DNA from: Pseudolactococcus reticulitermitis
GTDB taxonomy: Bacteria; Bacillota; Bacilli; Lactobacillales; Streptococcaceae
Assembly: GCF_002260845.1 (NCBI RefSeq)
Contig: NZ_BEDT01000003.1
Location: 124,001 to 188,000, forward strand
Reading direction: 5' to 3'
DNA: 64,000 nt
The position numbers and the translations under genes are program-made. The notes beneath the pieces are model-generated. The model did not search any database and was not told the origin of the DNA. It was given only the letters and a program-made list of their open reading frames with translations. This document shows, piece by piece, positions 8,555 to 15,809 of the stretch. The number at the start of each line of letters is the position of its first letter. Position 1 is the first letter of the stretch.

Positions 8555-9151
8555 TTAATCTACATCAGATGCCTCAAAATTCAGCAAATGATTCAGTGAT
8601 TGGGCTGCAAGTTTCAAGAATTTTTTTTGAAAAATAGAGGGAGGTTCTGGCTTATCACTCGTCAACCAACAGCTGATAATCGTTAGGATATTACCTATGA
8701 TTAAATGATATAGGAACTCAGAAGTAATCCCTAACTCAGCGCATACATGGTCAAGCCGATTTTCAAAATAAACCTGAACAAGCGGTAAATACTGTTGATA
8801 CAAAAATGGCACCCAATCTGGATCAAGTGATGGATTATAGAGGTTTTTTAACCACCTCCTTTTAGCGTAAAGAATTGGAAGTATCTCCTTAGCTATGAAT
8901 AACAGCATATCTTGGTCATGACTTGCGATAAATGTTGACATTTTTTGTTTACAGTCACGCGCAATTAAGAGATGAACCGTCTGAATAATATCCTCAATCC
9001 CATTAAAATGATTTTTGTAAATATTTTGTCGTCTAATCCCTGCCCTTTCAGCTATCTGTTGCATGGTTATTTTTTGAACTGTACCATTTTCCTCAGCTAT
9101 TAAGAAAAACGAATCGATAATCCTTAACTGTGTCTCACTGATGATTACCAT
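8555..9151 (-). CDS. TetR/AcrR family transcriptional regulator
   Basis: A 198-aa protein with an N-terminal TetR-type helix-turn-helix (ITMQQIAERAGIRRQNIYKNHFNGIEDII) and an all-helical C-terminal ligand domain. A GAGGGGGG ribosome binding site precedes the ATG. It is transcribed away from the small secreted-protein pair at 9582-10198, and a 20-bp dyad lies between its -10 box and start, so autoregulation is likely. The ligand and targets are unknown. Divergent orientation suggests it controls the small-protein cluster or the nearby ABC exporter. Confidence 0.82.
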   Translation of the reverse strand: MVIISETQLRIIDSFFLIAEENGTVQKITMQQIAERAGIRRQNIYKNHFNGIEDIIQTVHLLIARDCKQKMSTFIASHDQDMLLFIAKEILPILYAKRRWLKNLYNPSLDPDWVPFLYQQYLPLVQVYFENRLDHVCAELGITSEFLYHLIIGNILTIISCWLTSDKPEPPSIFQKKFLKLAAQSLNHLLNFEASDVD

Positions 9152-9166
9152 AAAAATCCCCCCCTC

Positions 9167-9186
9167 TAACTACTATTAGATAGTTA
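9167..9186. promoter_or_regulatory. Putative TetR operator
   Basis: Inverted repeat TAACTA-N8-TAGTTA just upstream of the tetR start and directly after its -10 box (TATAAT on the minus strand at 9188-9193). Its position would block tetR transcription. Confidence 0.5.
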
Positions 9187-9334
9187 AATTATAACAAAAA
9201 TTTATCAGAATTTATGGTTTTTCTATCTAAAAAGAGACAGCATGTCCCCTAATTTTCACTATTATGGGGTTAAAACCTCCTATTTTTCAACTATTTAGAA
9301 GTATCGAAAGTGACACTGTGTCACACGCTAAAAC

Positions 9335-9364
9335 TTGAAGCTTCTATTTTTGATATGTTAAAAT
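9335..9364 (+). promoter_or_regulatory. Possible promoter of the small secreted-protein operon
   Basis: TTGAAG, 18-bp spacer, TAAAAT on the plus strand, about 215 bp ahead of the 35-aa ORF. The 9194-9581 gap is AT-rich and shows no other gene. Other promoter-like sequences near 9507 are weaker. Assignment is tentative. Confidence 0.35.
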
Positions 9365-9581
9365 GAAGCTGTAAGATAAAGGGATCTTTTTAAGAACCTT
9401 GAAATAAAAAATGCTATGACCATGGCAAAAGACTGATCAGCTTATTTCCTGATTTTCAAAATTATTTTTATCTTATATTGTAGTTATGATTACAGAGAGT
9501 AGCAGTTGTTAATGTATTGTTATCTGTTGTATGACCAGCTTTATTTTGGAAAAACTTTTAACTAATAGAGGAGTGAAAAGT

Positions 9582-9689
9582 ATGGGTGTTTTAAAAATCG
9601 TTGGCTCTCTTATTCTTATTGGCTTAGGAGCCTGGGGAACTGTCTTAGAGGCAAAATGGTTAAAAGAACAAGCGGATAAGAATAAATAA
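9582..9689 (+). CDS. 35-aa hydrophobic membrane peptide
   Basis: A short ORF starting MGVLKIVGSLILIGLGAWG and ending in a charged tail with EQADKNK. It is preceded by a strong AGAGGAG ribosome binding site at good spacing and ends 23 bp before the next gene, which also has a good site. One transmembrane segment fills residues 4-22. The size and pairing with a secreted protein are reminiscent of immunity, toxin or anchor peptides, but no family is recognised. Confidence 0.6.
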   Translation: MGVLKIVGSLILIGLGAWGTVLEAKWLKEQADKNK

Positions 9690-9712
9690 ATTTTATATAA
9701 GGAGAATTGACA

Positions 9713-10198
9713 ATGAGAAAATTAGCTAAAGTATTTTTGTGTTGCACTTTATTTCTTGGAATTGGAATAGGTGGCACTGCAACAATTCATGCAAATGATG
9801 ACATTTCAAAAATTGGTTCATCTAATGATTCCGGACAGCCTATAGTATTTGAGAATATTACTGACATTAACGATATCAATGTTCAAATTGATTCATTTTA
9901 TCTCAGAAATGCAAACCCATTTTTGAGAGCTAGTGCAGGGACAAAATGGAAAGAGGGTGAGAGTGTAAGTGATGGAAAAGTTGGTTATTATACAACAAGT
10001 TACTTCTGGGTAAAAGGAAGCGACATGGTTTCTTGGAACATTGTAGGAAAAGCTGAAAGAAATGCAGTTATAGCCAAATACGGATCAGTTAATTCCAATA
10101 CATCTTACAAAATGAAAACCACTCAACACATTACATTGAGTGGAAAATGGAGCTATAAAACGATTAGTGCGAATGCATGGTGCTATGGAAAGGATTAA
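9713..10198 (+). CDS. Secreted protein with propeptide-like region, possibly bacteriocin-like
   Basis: A 161-aa exported protein of unknown function. The start at 9713 (MRKLAKVFLCCTLFLGIGIGG) has GGAG 8 nt upstream; the in-frame TTG at 9707 is too close to it. A signal peptide ends near ATIHA. An acidic segment (about 30-75) follows, then a basic, Tyr/Trp/Ser-rich C-terminal domain ending GKWSYKTISANAWCYGKD. The GKWSY-like ending and beta-rich composition weakly recall the lactococcin 972 family, but the match is not convincing by eye. It is co-directional with the 35-aa peptide and followed by a clear terminator. Confidence 0.55.
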   Translation: MRKLAKVFLCCTLFLGIGIGGTATIHANDDISKIGSSNDSGQPIVFENITDINDINVQIDSFYLRNANPFLRASAGTKWKEGESVSDGKVGYYTTSYFWVKGSDMVSWNIVGKAERNAVIAKYGSVNSNTSYKMKTTQHITLSGKWSYKTISANAWCYGKD

Positions 10199-10248
10199 TA
10201 TAATCTTACAATTTCTGTTTATAGATTTTTAGTCTGTTTATCTAATAT

Positions 10249-10283
10249 AAAAAGAAGCCAAGTATTGTATGAAGCTTCTTTTT
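10249..10283 (+). terminator. Terminator of the small secreted-protein operon
   Basis: Stem AAAAAGAAGC / GCTTCTTTTT with a 15-nt loop and T run, 50 bp after the stop codon. Confidence 0.8.
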
Positions 10284-10528
10284 ATTGATATCCTAAACAA
10301 AAAACAATGTATATCTAAATTATAGAAACAAAGAATATGCACAGCGAGATTTAAATAAACTTAGGTTATATCGTTTTTACTTCTGATATTATTAGTACCT
10401 AAAAAAAGATAATTTTACCAAAAAAATTCAAACATAAAACAAATGGATGCGTTCTGATAATTAAAAAATCATGCAAAAATGGACAAAAAAGACTAAAAAA
10501 AGACTTGAAGTGGGCTTAAAGACTTATA
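10284..10528. other. AT-rich intergenic stretch without recognisable genes
   Basis: Between the terminator at 10283 and the tRNA-Thr gene the sequence is AT-rich with A runs. I see no ORF with a ribosome binding site and no RNA structure that I can support. Confidence 0.5.
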
Positions 10529-10601
10529 TGCCACAAATCAGAATCGAACTGACGACCTTCACCTTACCATGGTGCTGCTCTACCGACTGAGCTATTGCGG
10601 C
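10529..10601 (-). tRNA. tRNA-Thr (anticodon GGT)
   Basis: A 73-nt cloverleaf on the minus strand: acceptor GCCGCAA/TTGTGGC, D stem GCTC/GAGC, anticodon loop ATGGTAA with anticodon GGT (codons ACC/ACT), T loop TTCGATT, discriminator A. The top pair of the anticodon stem is a G-A mismatch. CCA is not encoded. The 24 nt at its 5' end are duplicated upstream in a 141-bp-period repeat. Confidence 0.88.
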
Positions 10602-10815
10602 GGGTTGATTATTTTGTTTAAGATAGGAATTTAGCTCACTCTACTCTTATTTTAAAGAGCAGCGTGAGGTGGGAATTTTGCAAATTCCCTTTCCGCAGAT
10701 TCGGGGCAGTGCCCCGAACTCTACCGACTGAGCTATTGCGGCGGGTTAATCATTTTGTTTAAGATAGGAATTTAGCTCACTCTACTCTTATTTTAAAGGG
10801 CAGCATGAGGTGGGG
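10602..10815 (-). repeat. 141-bp-period repeat array behind tRNA-Thr(GGT)
   Basis: A unit of 117 bp plus 24 bp of tRNA 5' sequence. The partial tRNA copy (10719-10742) repeats the D-arm and acceptor 5' strand of the adjacent tRNA exactly 141 bp away. The spacer contains two inverted repeats: GGGAATTT/AAATTCCC and the 19-bp palindrome TTCGGGGCAGTGCCCCGAA (10700-10718). A second, incomplete spacer copy runs to about 10815. The same organisation with compensatory changes occurs at the other tRNA-Thr gene (13582-13845). Confidence 0.75.
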
Positions 10816-10908
10816 TTGCTACCGCTCCCTTAATGAACTATATTGATTATATCAAAGAATAATTTACTTTTCAAGAGTACTTTTTAGCCAATCTTGATTG
10901 ATATAAGA

Positions 10909-10938
10909 CAAAAAAGCAAAGTTCAACGACTTTGTTTT
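10909..10938 (-). terminator. Terminator of the ABC exporter operon
   Basis: Minus-strand stem CAAAG/CTTTG, extended by A-T pairs, followed by six Ts, about 55 bp after the last permease gene. Confidence 0.65.
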
Positions 10939-10991
10939 TGAATTTGTCTTAAACATTTGTGACTTTGATACCTTACAATTAAACATTTCAC

Positions 10992-11744
10992 CTAAGCATT
11001 ATCCCACTGCCAACTCATAGCAGAAATAACTTTAACACCTACTAACAACAACACCGTCATCAAAAATATCAAACCCATTTTACTCTGAAAAGAGATATTC
11101 AAAAAATAATCCAAATGAAGTAATTGCCTAAAACCGTCAATACCGTAAAAAAATGGATTGGTATATACTAAATATCTAAGTGGTATCGGAATATAGTCAA
11201 CTGGATAGATATAGCCCGAGAAGAATTGAATGATACTAAACATATAAAAAGTTGTTTTAATATTATTTCTTTTGACCGCAAAATAGGCAACTACAAAACC
11301 AATGCAATAACTTTGAATCGTCAAAATTAGGATAATCAATATCATCTCAAACAACTTACTTGATAAAACAGAAATATGAAAAAAGTAACTTGAGATACTG
11401 AAAGCTAAAATGTTTGAAAAAAAGGAAATCATTATCCAAGGGATCATATTGCCAAGTATAATCCTATTGGGACTAATTCCCATCACTTGATAATAACTTC
11501 CTCTACCCATGCGTTTTTCTTCCATAGCATAAATGCTACACATAATCACATTATTCCCGATAAACAAAGTCAATAAAAAAGAAACTAAAACAAAACTGGT
11601 TTTGTCATTTTGTGATGTTCCTACTATCGTCATGATTAAAATTGGTAACAATGTCGTCAACGTTCTGACCTGAATAGATAGGGTATCCACACTATTTTTA
11701 AACAGTAACTTAAATCTGATTTGCAATAAATATAATAGAGACAT
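10992..11744 (-). CDS. ABC-2 type transporter permease (second subunit)
   Basis: A 250-aa membrane protein with about six hydrophobic segments, of the ABC-2/ABC-type export permease kind. The segment MEEKRMGRGSYYQVMGISPNRIILGNM is the usual cytoplasmic coupling region of such permeases. It overlaps the upstream permease gene by one base. The cargo is not recognisable. In this context it may be a peptide, lipid or antibiotic. AT-rich codon use sets it apart from the housekeeping genes nearby. Confidence 0.72.
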   Translation of the reverse strand: MSLLYLLQIRFKLLFKNSVDTLSIQVRTLTTLLPILIMTIVGTSQNDKTSFVLVSFLLTLFIGNNVIMCSIYAMEEKRMGRGSYYQVMGISPNRIILGNMIPWIMISFFSNILAFSISSYFFHISVLSSKLFEMILIILILTIQSYCIGFVVAYFAVKRNNIKTTFYMFSIIQFFSGYIYPVDYIPIPLRYLVYTNPFFYGIDGFRQLLHLDYFLNISFQSKMGLIFLMTVLLLVGVKVISAMSWQWDNA

Positions 11745-12457
11745 CAGCCATTTCCTGCCTTAAAATTTTGATTTGTCATATAGACTATCAATGATATTGA
11801 TAGTATGAATAAAACAGGTTCAATCCATGAAATCTCTGTTTCACCATTCAATAAAGAAAATGGCAATGCGGTCGGAATCAAATAAAGGAATGTCGCACTC
11901 TGACCAAAAAAGTGAATGGGAAACATGATACCTGATACAATAAATAATATATCAATGAAACTATTAAAAATATTGAAAATCTGTTTCTCTTTAAATTTGA
12001 TTTGTAAAGAGTTGATAAAATTGACAGAGATAAGGACAGAAAAAGCGATCAATAATAGGGGACTGAAAGCTAACTGCTTGACCTCTACTACTTCTAATAA
12101 GATGAGTATCCCAATCAAAATACTATATAACATCGCATTGATTGCCAATAATAGACAATTAGACAGTACCCTAAAACTGTAATAGGAACGCCCTGTCAAC
12201 GTGATATAAGTTGCATAATTATTTTTTAACTCATAATCTGCTATCAAATAGCTGTCAAAAAAAACAGTCGAGCAACACGTCCAAATCATCACTGATACAA
12301 TGATATTGTTTTGACCTAGATGTAAAAAACGAACTAGAAAAAGTATCGGGAAAATTAAAGAAAACGGTATTCTGACAAAAGTTTGAATGATATTTTCTTT
12401 ATCCAATAAAATTTTCTTCGTTAAAAGTAAGGTAACAGCACCAATCATTTTAGCCAT
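11744..12457 (-). CDS. ABC transporter permease (first subunit)
   Basis: A 237-aa polytopic membrane protein with about six hydrophobic segments and no soluble domain. No close family is recognised from sequence alone. It overlaps the ATPase gene by 13 bp and the second permease by 1 bp, the tight packing of a single transport complex. Like its neighbours it is AT-rich. With the ATPase it would form a heteromeric exporter. Confidence 0.68.
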   Translation of the reverse strand: MAKMIGAVTLLLTKKILLDKENIIQTFVRIPFSLIFPILFLVRFLHLGQNNIIVSVMIWTCCSTVFFDSYLIADYELKNNYATYITLTGRSYYSFRVLSNCLLLAINAMLYSILIGILILLEVVEVKQLAFSPLLLIAFSVLISVNFINSLQIKFKEKQIFNIFNSFIDILFIVSGIMFPIHFFGQSATFLYLIPTALPFSLLNGETEISWIEPVLFILSISLIVYMTNQNFKAGNG

Positions 12458-13356
12458 TCTCTACTTTCAATTCTAAAAACATCTGATAAATTTGTTGCTC
12501 TTTCACCAGATCGAATTATCTGATGATGAGGGATATTTATCTCATTTGGACTAACGAACCTTTGAATTAAATTATTTTCTGGCGTATCAGAAAATAATAA
12601 TTGCCCTTTTTCTAAAAGCGTCTCCCTTATCTCCTGTTCATTACTAACATCAAAATCAATAAATTGCAGTACTTTGGGATACCTATTCATCAACTCGTCT
12701 TTACTTTGAGAAAAAACAATCGACGCATCCGCAACCATTGTTACAGTATCAACATACTGACTAACTTCAGCCAAGTTATGTTCCACACTGATAATAGTTA
12801 GACCGTCTTTCTGTTTATTTTTCAATATCTCATACATCTTTTTAGTTTGTATTATATCTAGCCCAGTTGTTGGCTCATCAAGAAAAATAATTTTAGGCTC
12901 ATTTAAAAAAGCACGAATGAAATGTAATTTTTGTAACATACCGTTTGAATAGACCGACAATGTTTTTTCCAAATCCTGATTTGTCAGCTCAAAATCATTC
13001 GCTAATTTTTGAATTTTTTCTTTCGCTTTCTCCTTTTTAATACCATAAAGCCTAGCAAAAAACAGACAATTTTCCCAACCTGTTAGTTCTGGAAAAAGTT
13101 GTCTTGCATCCGCAGAAACATAATTAATTGATTTTAAATAGTGCTTTTTATTCTTTATAGTAACAGGTAAATCATCAACCTTTAAAACGCCCGAGCTAAG
13201 ATAATTCAGACCAATCAATGTTTTGAGTAACTGTGTTTTGCCTGACCCATTCTTTCCAAGAATAATATGATAAGAACCAGAATCAAAGTTAAGATTGAGA
13301 TTGTCTAAATGAAACTCCCCTTTTCTTATCTGTCCATCAATAACCTCAAGACTCAT
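12445..13356 (-). CDS. ABC transporter ATP-binding protein
   Basis: A 303-aa ATPase that energises the two permeases downstream. Walker A is GKNGSGKTQ, the signature is a degenerate YSNGMLQKL of the type found in ABC-2 exporter ATPases, Walker B is IIFLDEPTTGLD and the switch histidine is in SVEHN. The last 90 residues lie outside the usual ATPase fold. An AAGGAGAG site precedes the ATG. The upstream gap (13357-13467) holds an AAAGATG/CATCTTT inverted repeat near 13391-13413 that could be an operator. The operon sits between the two tRNA-Thr genes. Confidence 0.85.
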   Translation of the reverse strand: MSLEVIDGQIRKGEFHLDNLNLNFDSGSYHIILGKNGSGKTQLLKTLIGLNYLSSGVLKVDDLPVTIKNKKHYLKSINYVSADARQLFPELTGWENCLFFARLYGIKKEKAKEKIQKLANDFELTNQDLEKTLSVYSNGMLQKLHFIRAFLNEPKIIFLDEPTTGLDIIQTKKMYEILKNKQKDGLTIISVEHNLAEVSQYVDTVTMVADASIVFSQSKDELMNRYPKVLQFIDFDVSNEQEIRETLLEKGQLLFSDTPENNLIQRFVSPNEINIPHHQIIRSGERATNLSDVFRIESREWLK

Positions 13357-13466
13357 TTTCTCTCCTTATATTTTCAAGATGAATTTTTTTCTCAAAGATG
13401 ATTGACAGCCATCTTTAAGCGGAGGAAGTAGGGAAACATTTTCATTCCAATCACTGCTCATTCTTT

Positions 13467-13503
13467 CCTAAAAGCCTTACACGACAACAATCATGTAAGG
13501 CTT
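13467..13503 (-). terminator. Terminator downstream of tRNA-Thr(CGT)
   Basis: A 10-bp stem AAGCCTTACA/TGTAAGGCTT, followed by four Ts on the minus strand and a longer T run on the plus strand. It separates the tRNA from the ABC operon. Confidence 0.75.
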
Positions 13504-13508
13504 TTTTA

Positions 13509-13581
13509 TGCTGAAAACAGGGATCGAACCTGCGACCTACGCGTTACGAGTGCGTTGCTCTACCAACTGAGCTATTTCAGC
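13509..13581 (-). tRNA. tRNA-Thr (anticodon CGT)
   Basis: A 73-nt cloverleaf on the minus strand: acceptor GCTGAAA/TTTCAGC, D stem GCTC/GAGC, anticodon loop CTCGTAA with anticodon CGT (codon ACG), T loop TTCGATC, discriminator A. The pair closing the anticodon loop is A-C. CCA is not encoded. Its 5' 24 nt are repeated 141 bp upstream. Confidence 0.88.
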
Positions 13582-13845
13582 GGGATTAAATTTGATTGTG
13601 TGTAAGAAATTTTAGAGGTATTGCTAGTCATTAAAGAGCAACATACGGTGGAAATTCTTCGAATTTCTTTATCCGCAGATTCGAGGCAGTGCCTCGAACT
13701 CTACCAACTGAGCTATTTCAGCGGGAGGAATTCATATTTGGGATTAGAAATTTTAAAAGCGTTGTTCTTCAGGAAAGAGCAACATGCGGAGGAAATTCTA
13801 CGATTTTCTTTATCCGCAGATTCGAGGCAGTGCCTCGAACTTCTA
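13582..13845 (-). repeat. 141-bp-period repeat array behind tRNA-Thr(CGT)
   Basis: Two spacer units with a partial tRNA copy between them (13699-13722), identical to the 5' 24 nt of the neighbouring tRNA. Each spacer ends in the palindrome TTCGAGGCAGTGCCTCGAA (13680-13698 and 13821-13839, 141 bp apart), preceded by AAAGAGCAACAT, a GAAATTC/GAATTTC-type hairpin and TCCGCAGA. After the second palindrome only TTCTACC of a further tRNA copy remains. Spacer lengths match those at the tRNA-Thr(GGT) locus, though much of the spacer sequence differs. Confidence 0.75.
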
Positions 13846-13889
13846 CCCTATCATTTTACCTAAAAATCGGCAGTTTGACAAGAAATTTT

Positions 13890-13927
13890 ATTAAAAAAAT
13901 AAAGATAGATTTTTTCACCTATCTTTA
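13890..13927 (-). terminator. Terminator of the amino-sugar-acid operon
   Basis: Minus-strand stem TAAAGATAG/CTATCTTTA with an A-rich loop and seven Ts, just after the last gene of the operon. Confidence 0.8.
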
Positions 13928-13935
13928 CTTGTGTT

Positions 13936-14676
13936 TTATTTCAAAGTTTCCGCCATCATCGCATGCAATGTTTGAACATCTTCAACTTTTGTATCGCCTG
14001 TTGTTTTGTCAATGATAGATGAATAAACGTGTGGGATAATTTTCTTAACACCTGCATCGACAGCGATTTGGACGATTTCTTGGAAGTTCTCTAAATCAAT
14101 GCCACCAGTTGGTTCAAGATAGAAATCATTTTCAGCACAAGCTTTCGCTACTGCTTTATATTCTTCAATATGTGCAAGTCCTTTCATATTGAAGAATTTA
14201 ATTGAGCTGCCGCCCATATCTTTCAGCAAAGCAATCGCTGTTTCAATCGGCACGATGCCTGCTGGTGCTTGTGAGGATAGCGGACCTGTCGCTAGATTAA
14301 CCATGCCGACTGTACCTGTTGGTGATACAAGACCATTGATGATGGTCTCATCTTGCCCTAAAAGTGCACGACTGGCACCAACGCCTGTGAAAACTTGGTT
14401 GACGTGCTGTGGTTGTAAAACTTTTGATAAACGAGCGACCATTGCTGATTGATTGGGGTCGCCTGCGCCAAGTCCGACTGACAAAGCGTTATCCGTCGCC
14501 TCAATATAGCGCTGCATGTCTTCAATCGCTGCCTCATCTGTGTCATAATTTTTTGACAGTACGCCAAGGACAACATGCCCTTGCGCGGCATCGTAGCAGG
14601 CTTTGGCATTTTCAACTGAATTTGCCAAAACGTTCAAGCAAAGCCGGTCTTCAAGGTAGTTAGGTGTTTTTTTCAT
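13936..14676 (-). CDS. dgaF: 2-dehydro-3-deoxy-phosphogluconate aldolase (DgaF/EF_0839 family)
   Basis: A 246-aa class I aldolase of the KDPG/KHG type in the DgaF subfamily. It would split 2-keto-3-deoxygluconate-6-phosphate into pyruvate and glyceraldehyde-3-phosphate. The segment SSIKFFNMKGL holds the likely Schiff-base lysine, and YLEPTGGIDLENF is the phosphate-binding region. An AAGGAGAG site precedes the ATG. It is the last gene of the locus, 35 bp after the DgaE-like lyase, which supplies its substrate in the D-glucosaminate pathway of Salmonella. Function is inferred from that pair. Confidence 0.85.
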   Translation of the reverse strand: MKKTPNYLEDRLCLNVLANSVENAKACYDAAQGHVVLGVLSKNYDTDEAAIEDMQRYIEATDNALSVGLGAGDPNQSAMVARLSKVLQPQHVNQVFTGVGASRALLGQDETIINGLVSPTGTVGMVNLATGPLSSQAPAGIVPIETAIALLKDMGGSSIKFFNMKGLAHIEEYKAVAKACAENDFYLEPTGGIDLENFQEIVQIAVDAGVKKIIPHVYSSIIDKTTGDTKVEDVQTLHAMMAETLK

Positions 14677-14711
14677 TGTATTTTTCTCTCCTTATACGAT
14701 CTGGTAGCTAC

Positions 14712-15809
14712 TCAAGATGCCATAATCGTCTGTAATTTTGTGATAATTGCGGTCATTTCTGCCGCATCAACAGCGCGAATATCAAATTCTATGATGCCGT
14801 TATTGGCTTGATATTCACGGGTGTAAATTGCTAAATCTCCTACTTTTAGAGCTGAAATTACTGCCAAGGCTGACAGCTTGTCTGAGGTCACTTTGACACT
14901 CGCCCTGAAAATATCCCGACCCGCAGAATCTTGAACAAGTTGCGCCGACAAACCAGAGATAGCATTGAGTTGGTCGATAAATGGTGTTAATCTAGCAATC
15001 ATGTGTTCGCCAGACTCACTACCATTTGACAAGTATTCCTCTAAAGCCGTCACAAATCCGATAATATTATCCTTACCGATTTTCATGGCACGACCGATGC
15101 CTTTATTTTGAAGTTGAACCCATGGAACATAAGGGTTACGCCCTACAACAACAGCACTTGACGGCGCTTCAATCGCTTTAGCACCTGAATAAATGACCAA
15201 ATCAGCCCCTTGGGCATAGTATTTTTTCAAATCTTCTTCGGCTGCTACATCAACAATCAAAGGCAGACCATATTTTTTAGCAATCTCAGACATTTGCGGA
15301 ATCGTCAACATGCTTTTTTGAACTGTGTGATGACTCTTAATATAGAGCAAAGCTGCGGTCTTGTCTGTTATCTCAATTTCGACTTGCTCTGGCGTGCATT
15401 CATTTGCCCACCCCGCCTCGACAAGTTTGCCACCGCCAAGTGTGACCATGACTTCAACACCTGTACCATAATTGACATTATGACCTTTAGGAATAATAAT
15501 CTCACGTTTGCTAATGCGATCTGTCAAATGGTGATAAGTATGGTAGACATCTCCTTGCCCAATGACAGCGGCTGTCGATAAAGCAATCCCACTACTCGCA
15601 CTTGACACAATTGTCGCATTTTCAGCGCCCAATAAATCAGCAACATATTGTCCTGACTTGACCGTTAAGTCCGCCATTTCAAAAAAAGTCTGGCCAGCTG
15701 CTTTTTGTGCTGCTGCAACCTGATCGCTGACTTTAGAAACACCTAAAATTGTCATTTTACCAGAGGCATTGATGACTTTTTTTAGACCAAATTTTCCATG
15801 ATTATCCAT
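14712..15809 (-). CDS. dgaE: D-glucosaminate-6-phosphate ammonia-lyase-like PLP enzyme (DgaE family)
   Basis: A 365-aa pyridoxal-phosphate enzyme of the SelA-related group. DgaE of Salmonella removes ammonia from D-glucosaminate-6-phosphate to give KDGP. The PLP lysine is expected in VIYSGAKAIEAPSSA. N-terminal NHGKFGLKKVINASGKMTILG is typical. The ATG at 15809 is preferred because AGAAAG lies 11 nt upstream; the GTG at 15821 would have none. The gene overlaps the deacetylase gene by 8 bp, so the two are co-translated. The exact substrate here is an inference. Confidence 0.84.
   Translation of the reverse strand: MDNHGKFGLKKVINASGKMTILGVSKVSDQVAAAQKAAGQTFFEMADLTVKSGQYVADLLGAENATIVSSASSGIALSTAAVIGQGDVYHTYHHLTDRISKREIIIPKGHNVNYGTGVEVMVTLGGGKLVEAGWANECTPEQVEIEITDKTAALLYIKSHHTVQKSMLTIPQMSEIAKKYGLPLIVDVAAEEDLKKYYAQGADLVIYSGAKAIEAPSSAVVVGRNPYVPWVQLQNKGIGRAMKIGKDNIIGFVTALEEYLSNGSESGEHMIARLTPFIDQLNAISGLSAQLVQDSAGRDIFRASVKVTSDKLSALAVISALKVGDLAIYTREYQANNGIIEFDIRAVDAAEMTAIITKLQTIMAS

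Noticed and set aside
10700-10718. Palindrome behind tRNA-Thr read as an ordinary terminator
   Set aside because: It lies on the upstream side of the tRNA, has no T run on either strand, and recurs with covariation in a 141-bp repeat unit.
11916-12182. 88-codon plus-strand frame in the ABC permease region
   Set aside because: Antisense to the permease gene, low-complexity K/I/N content and no ribosome binding site.
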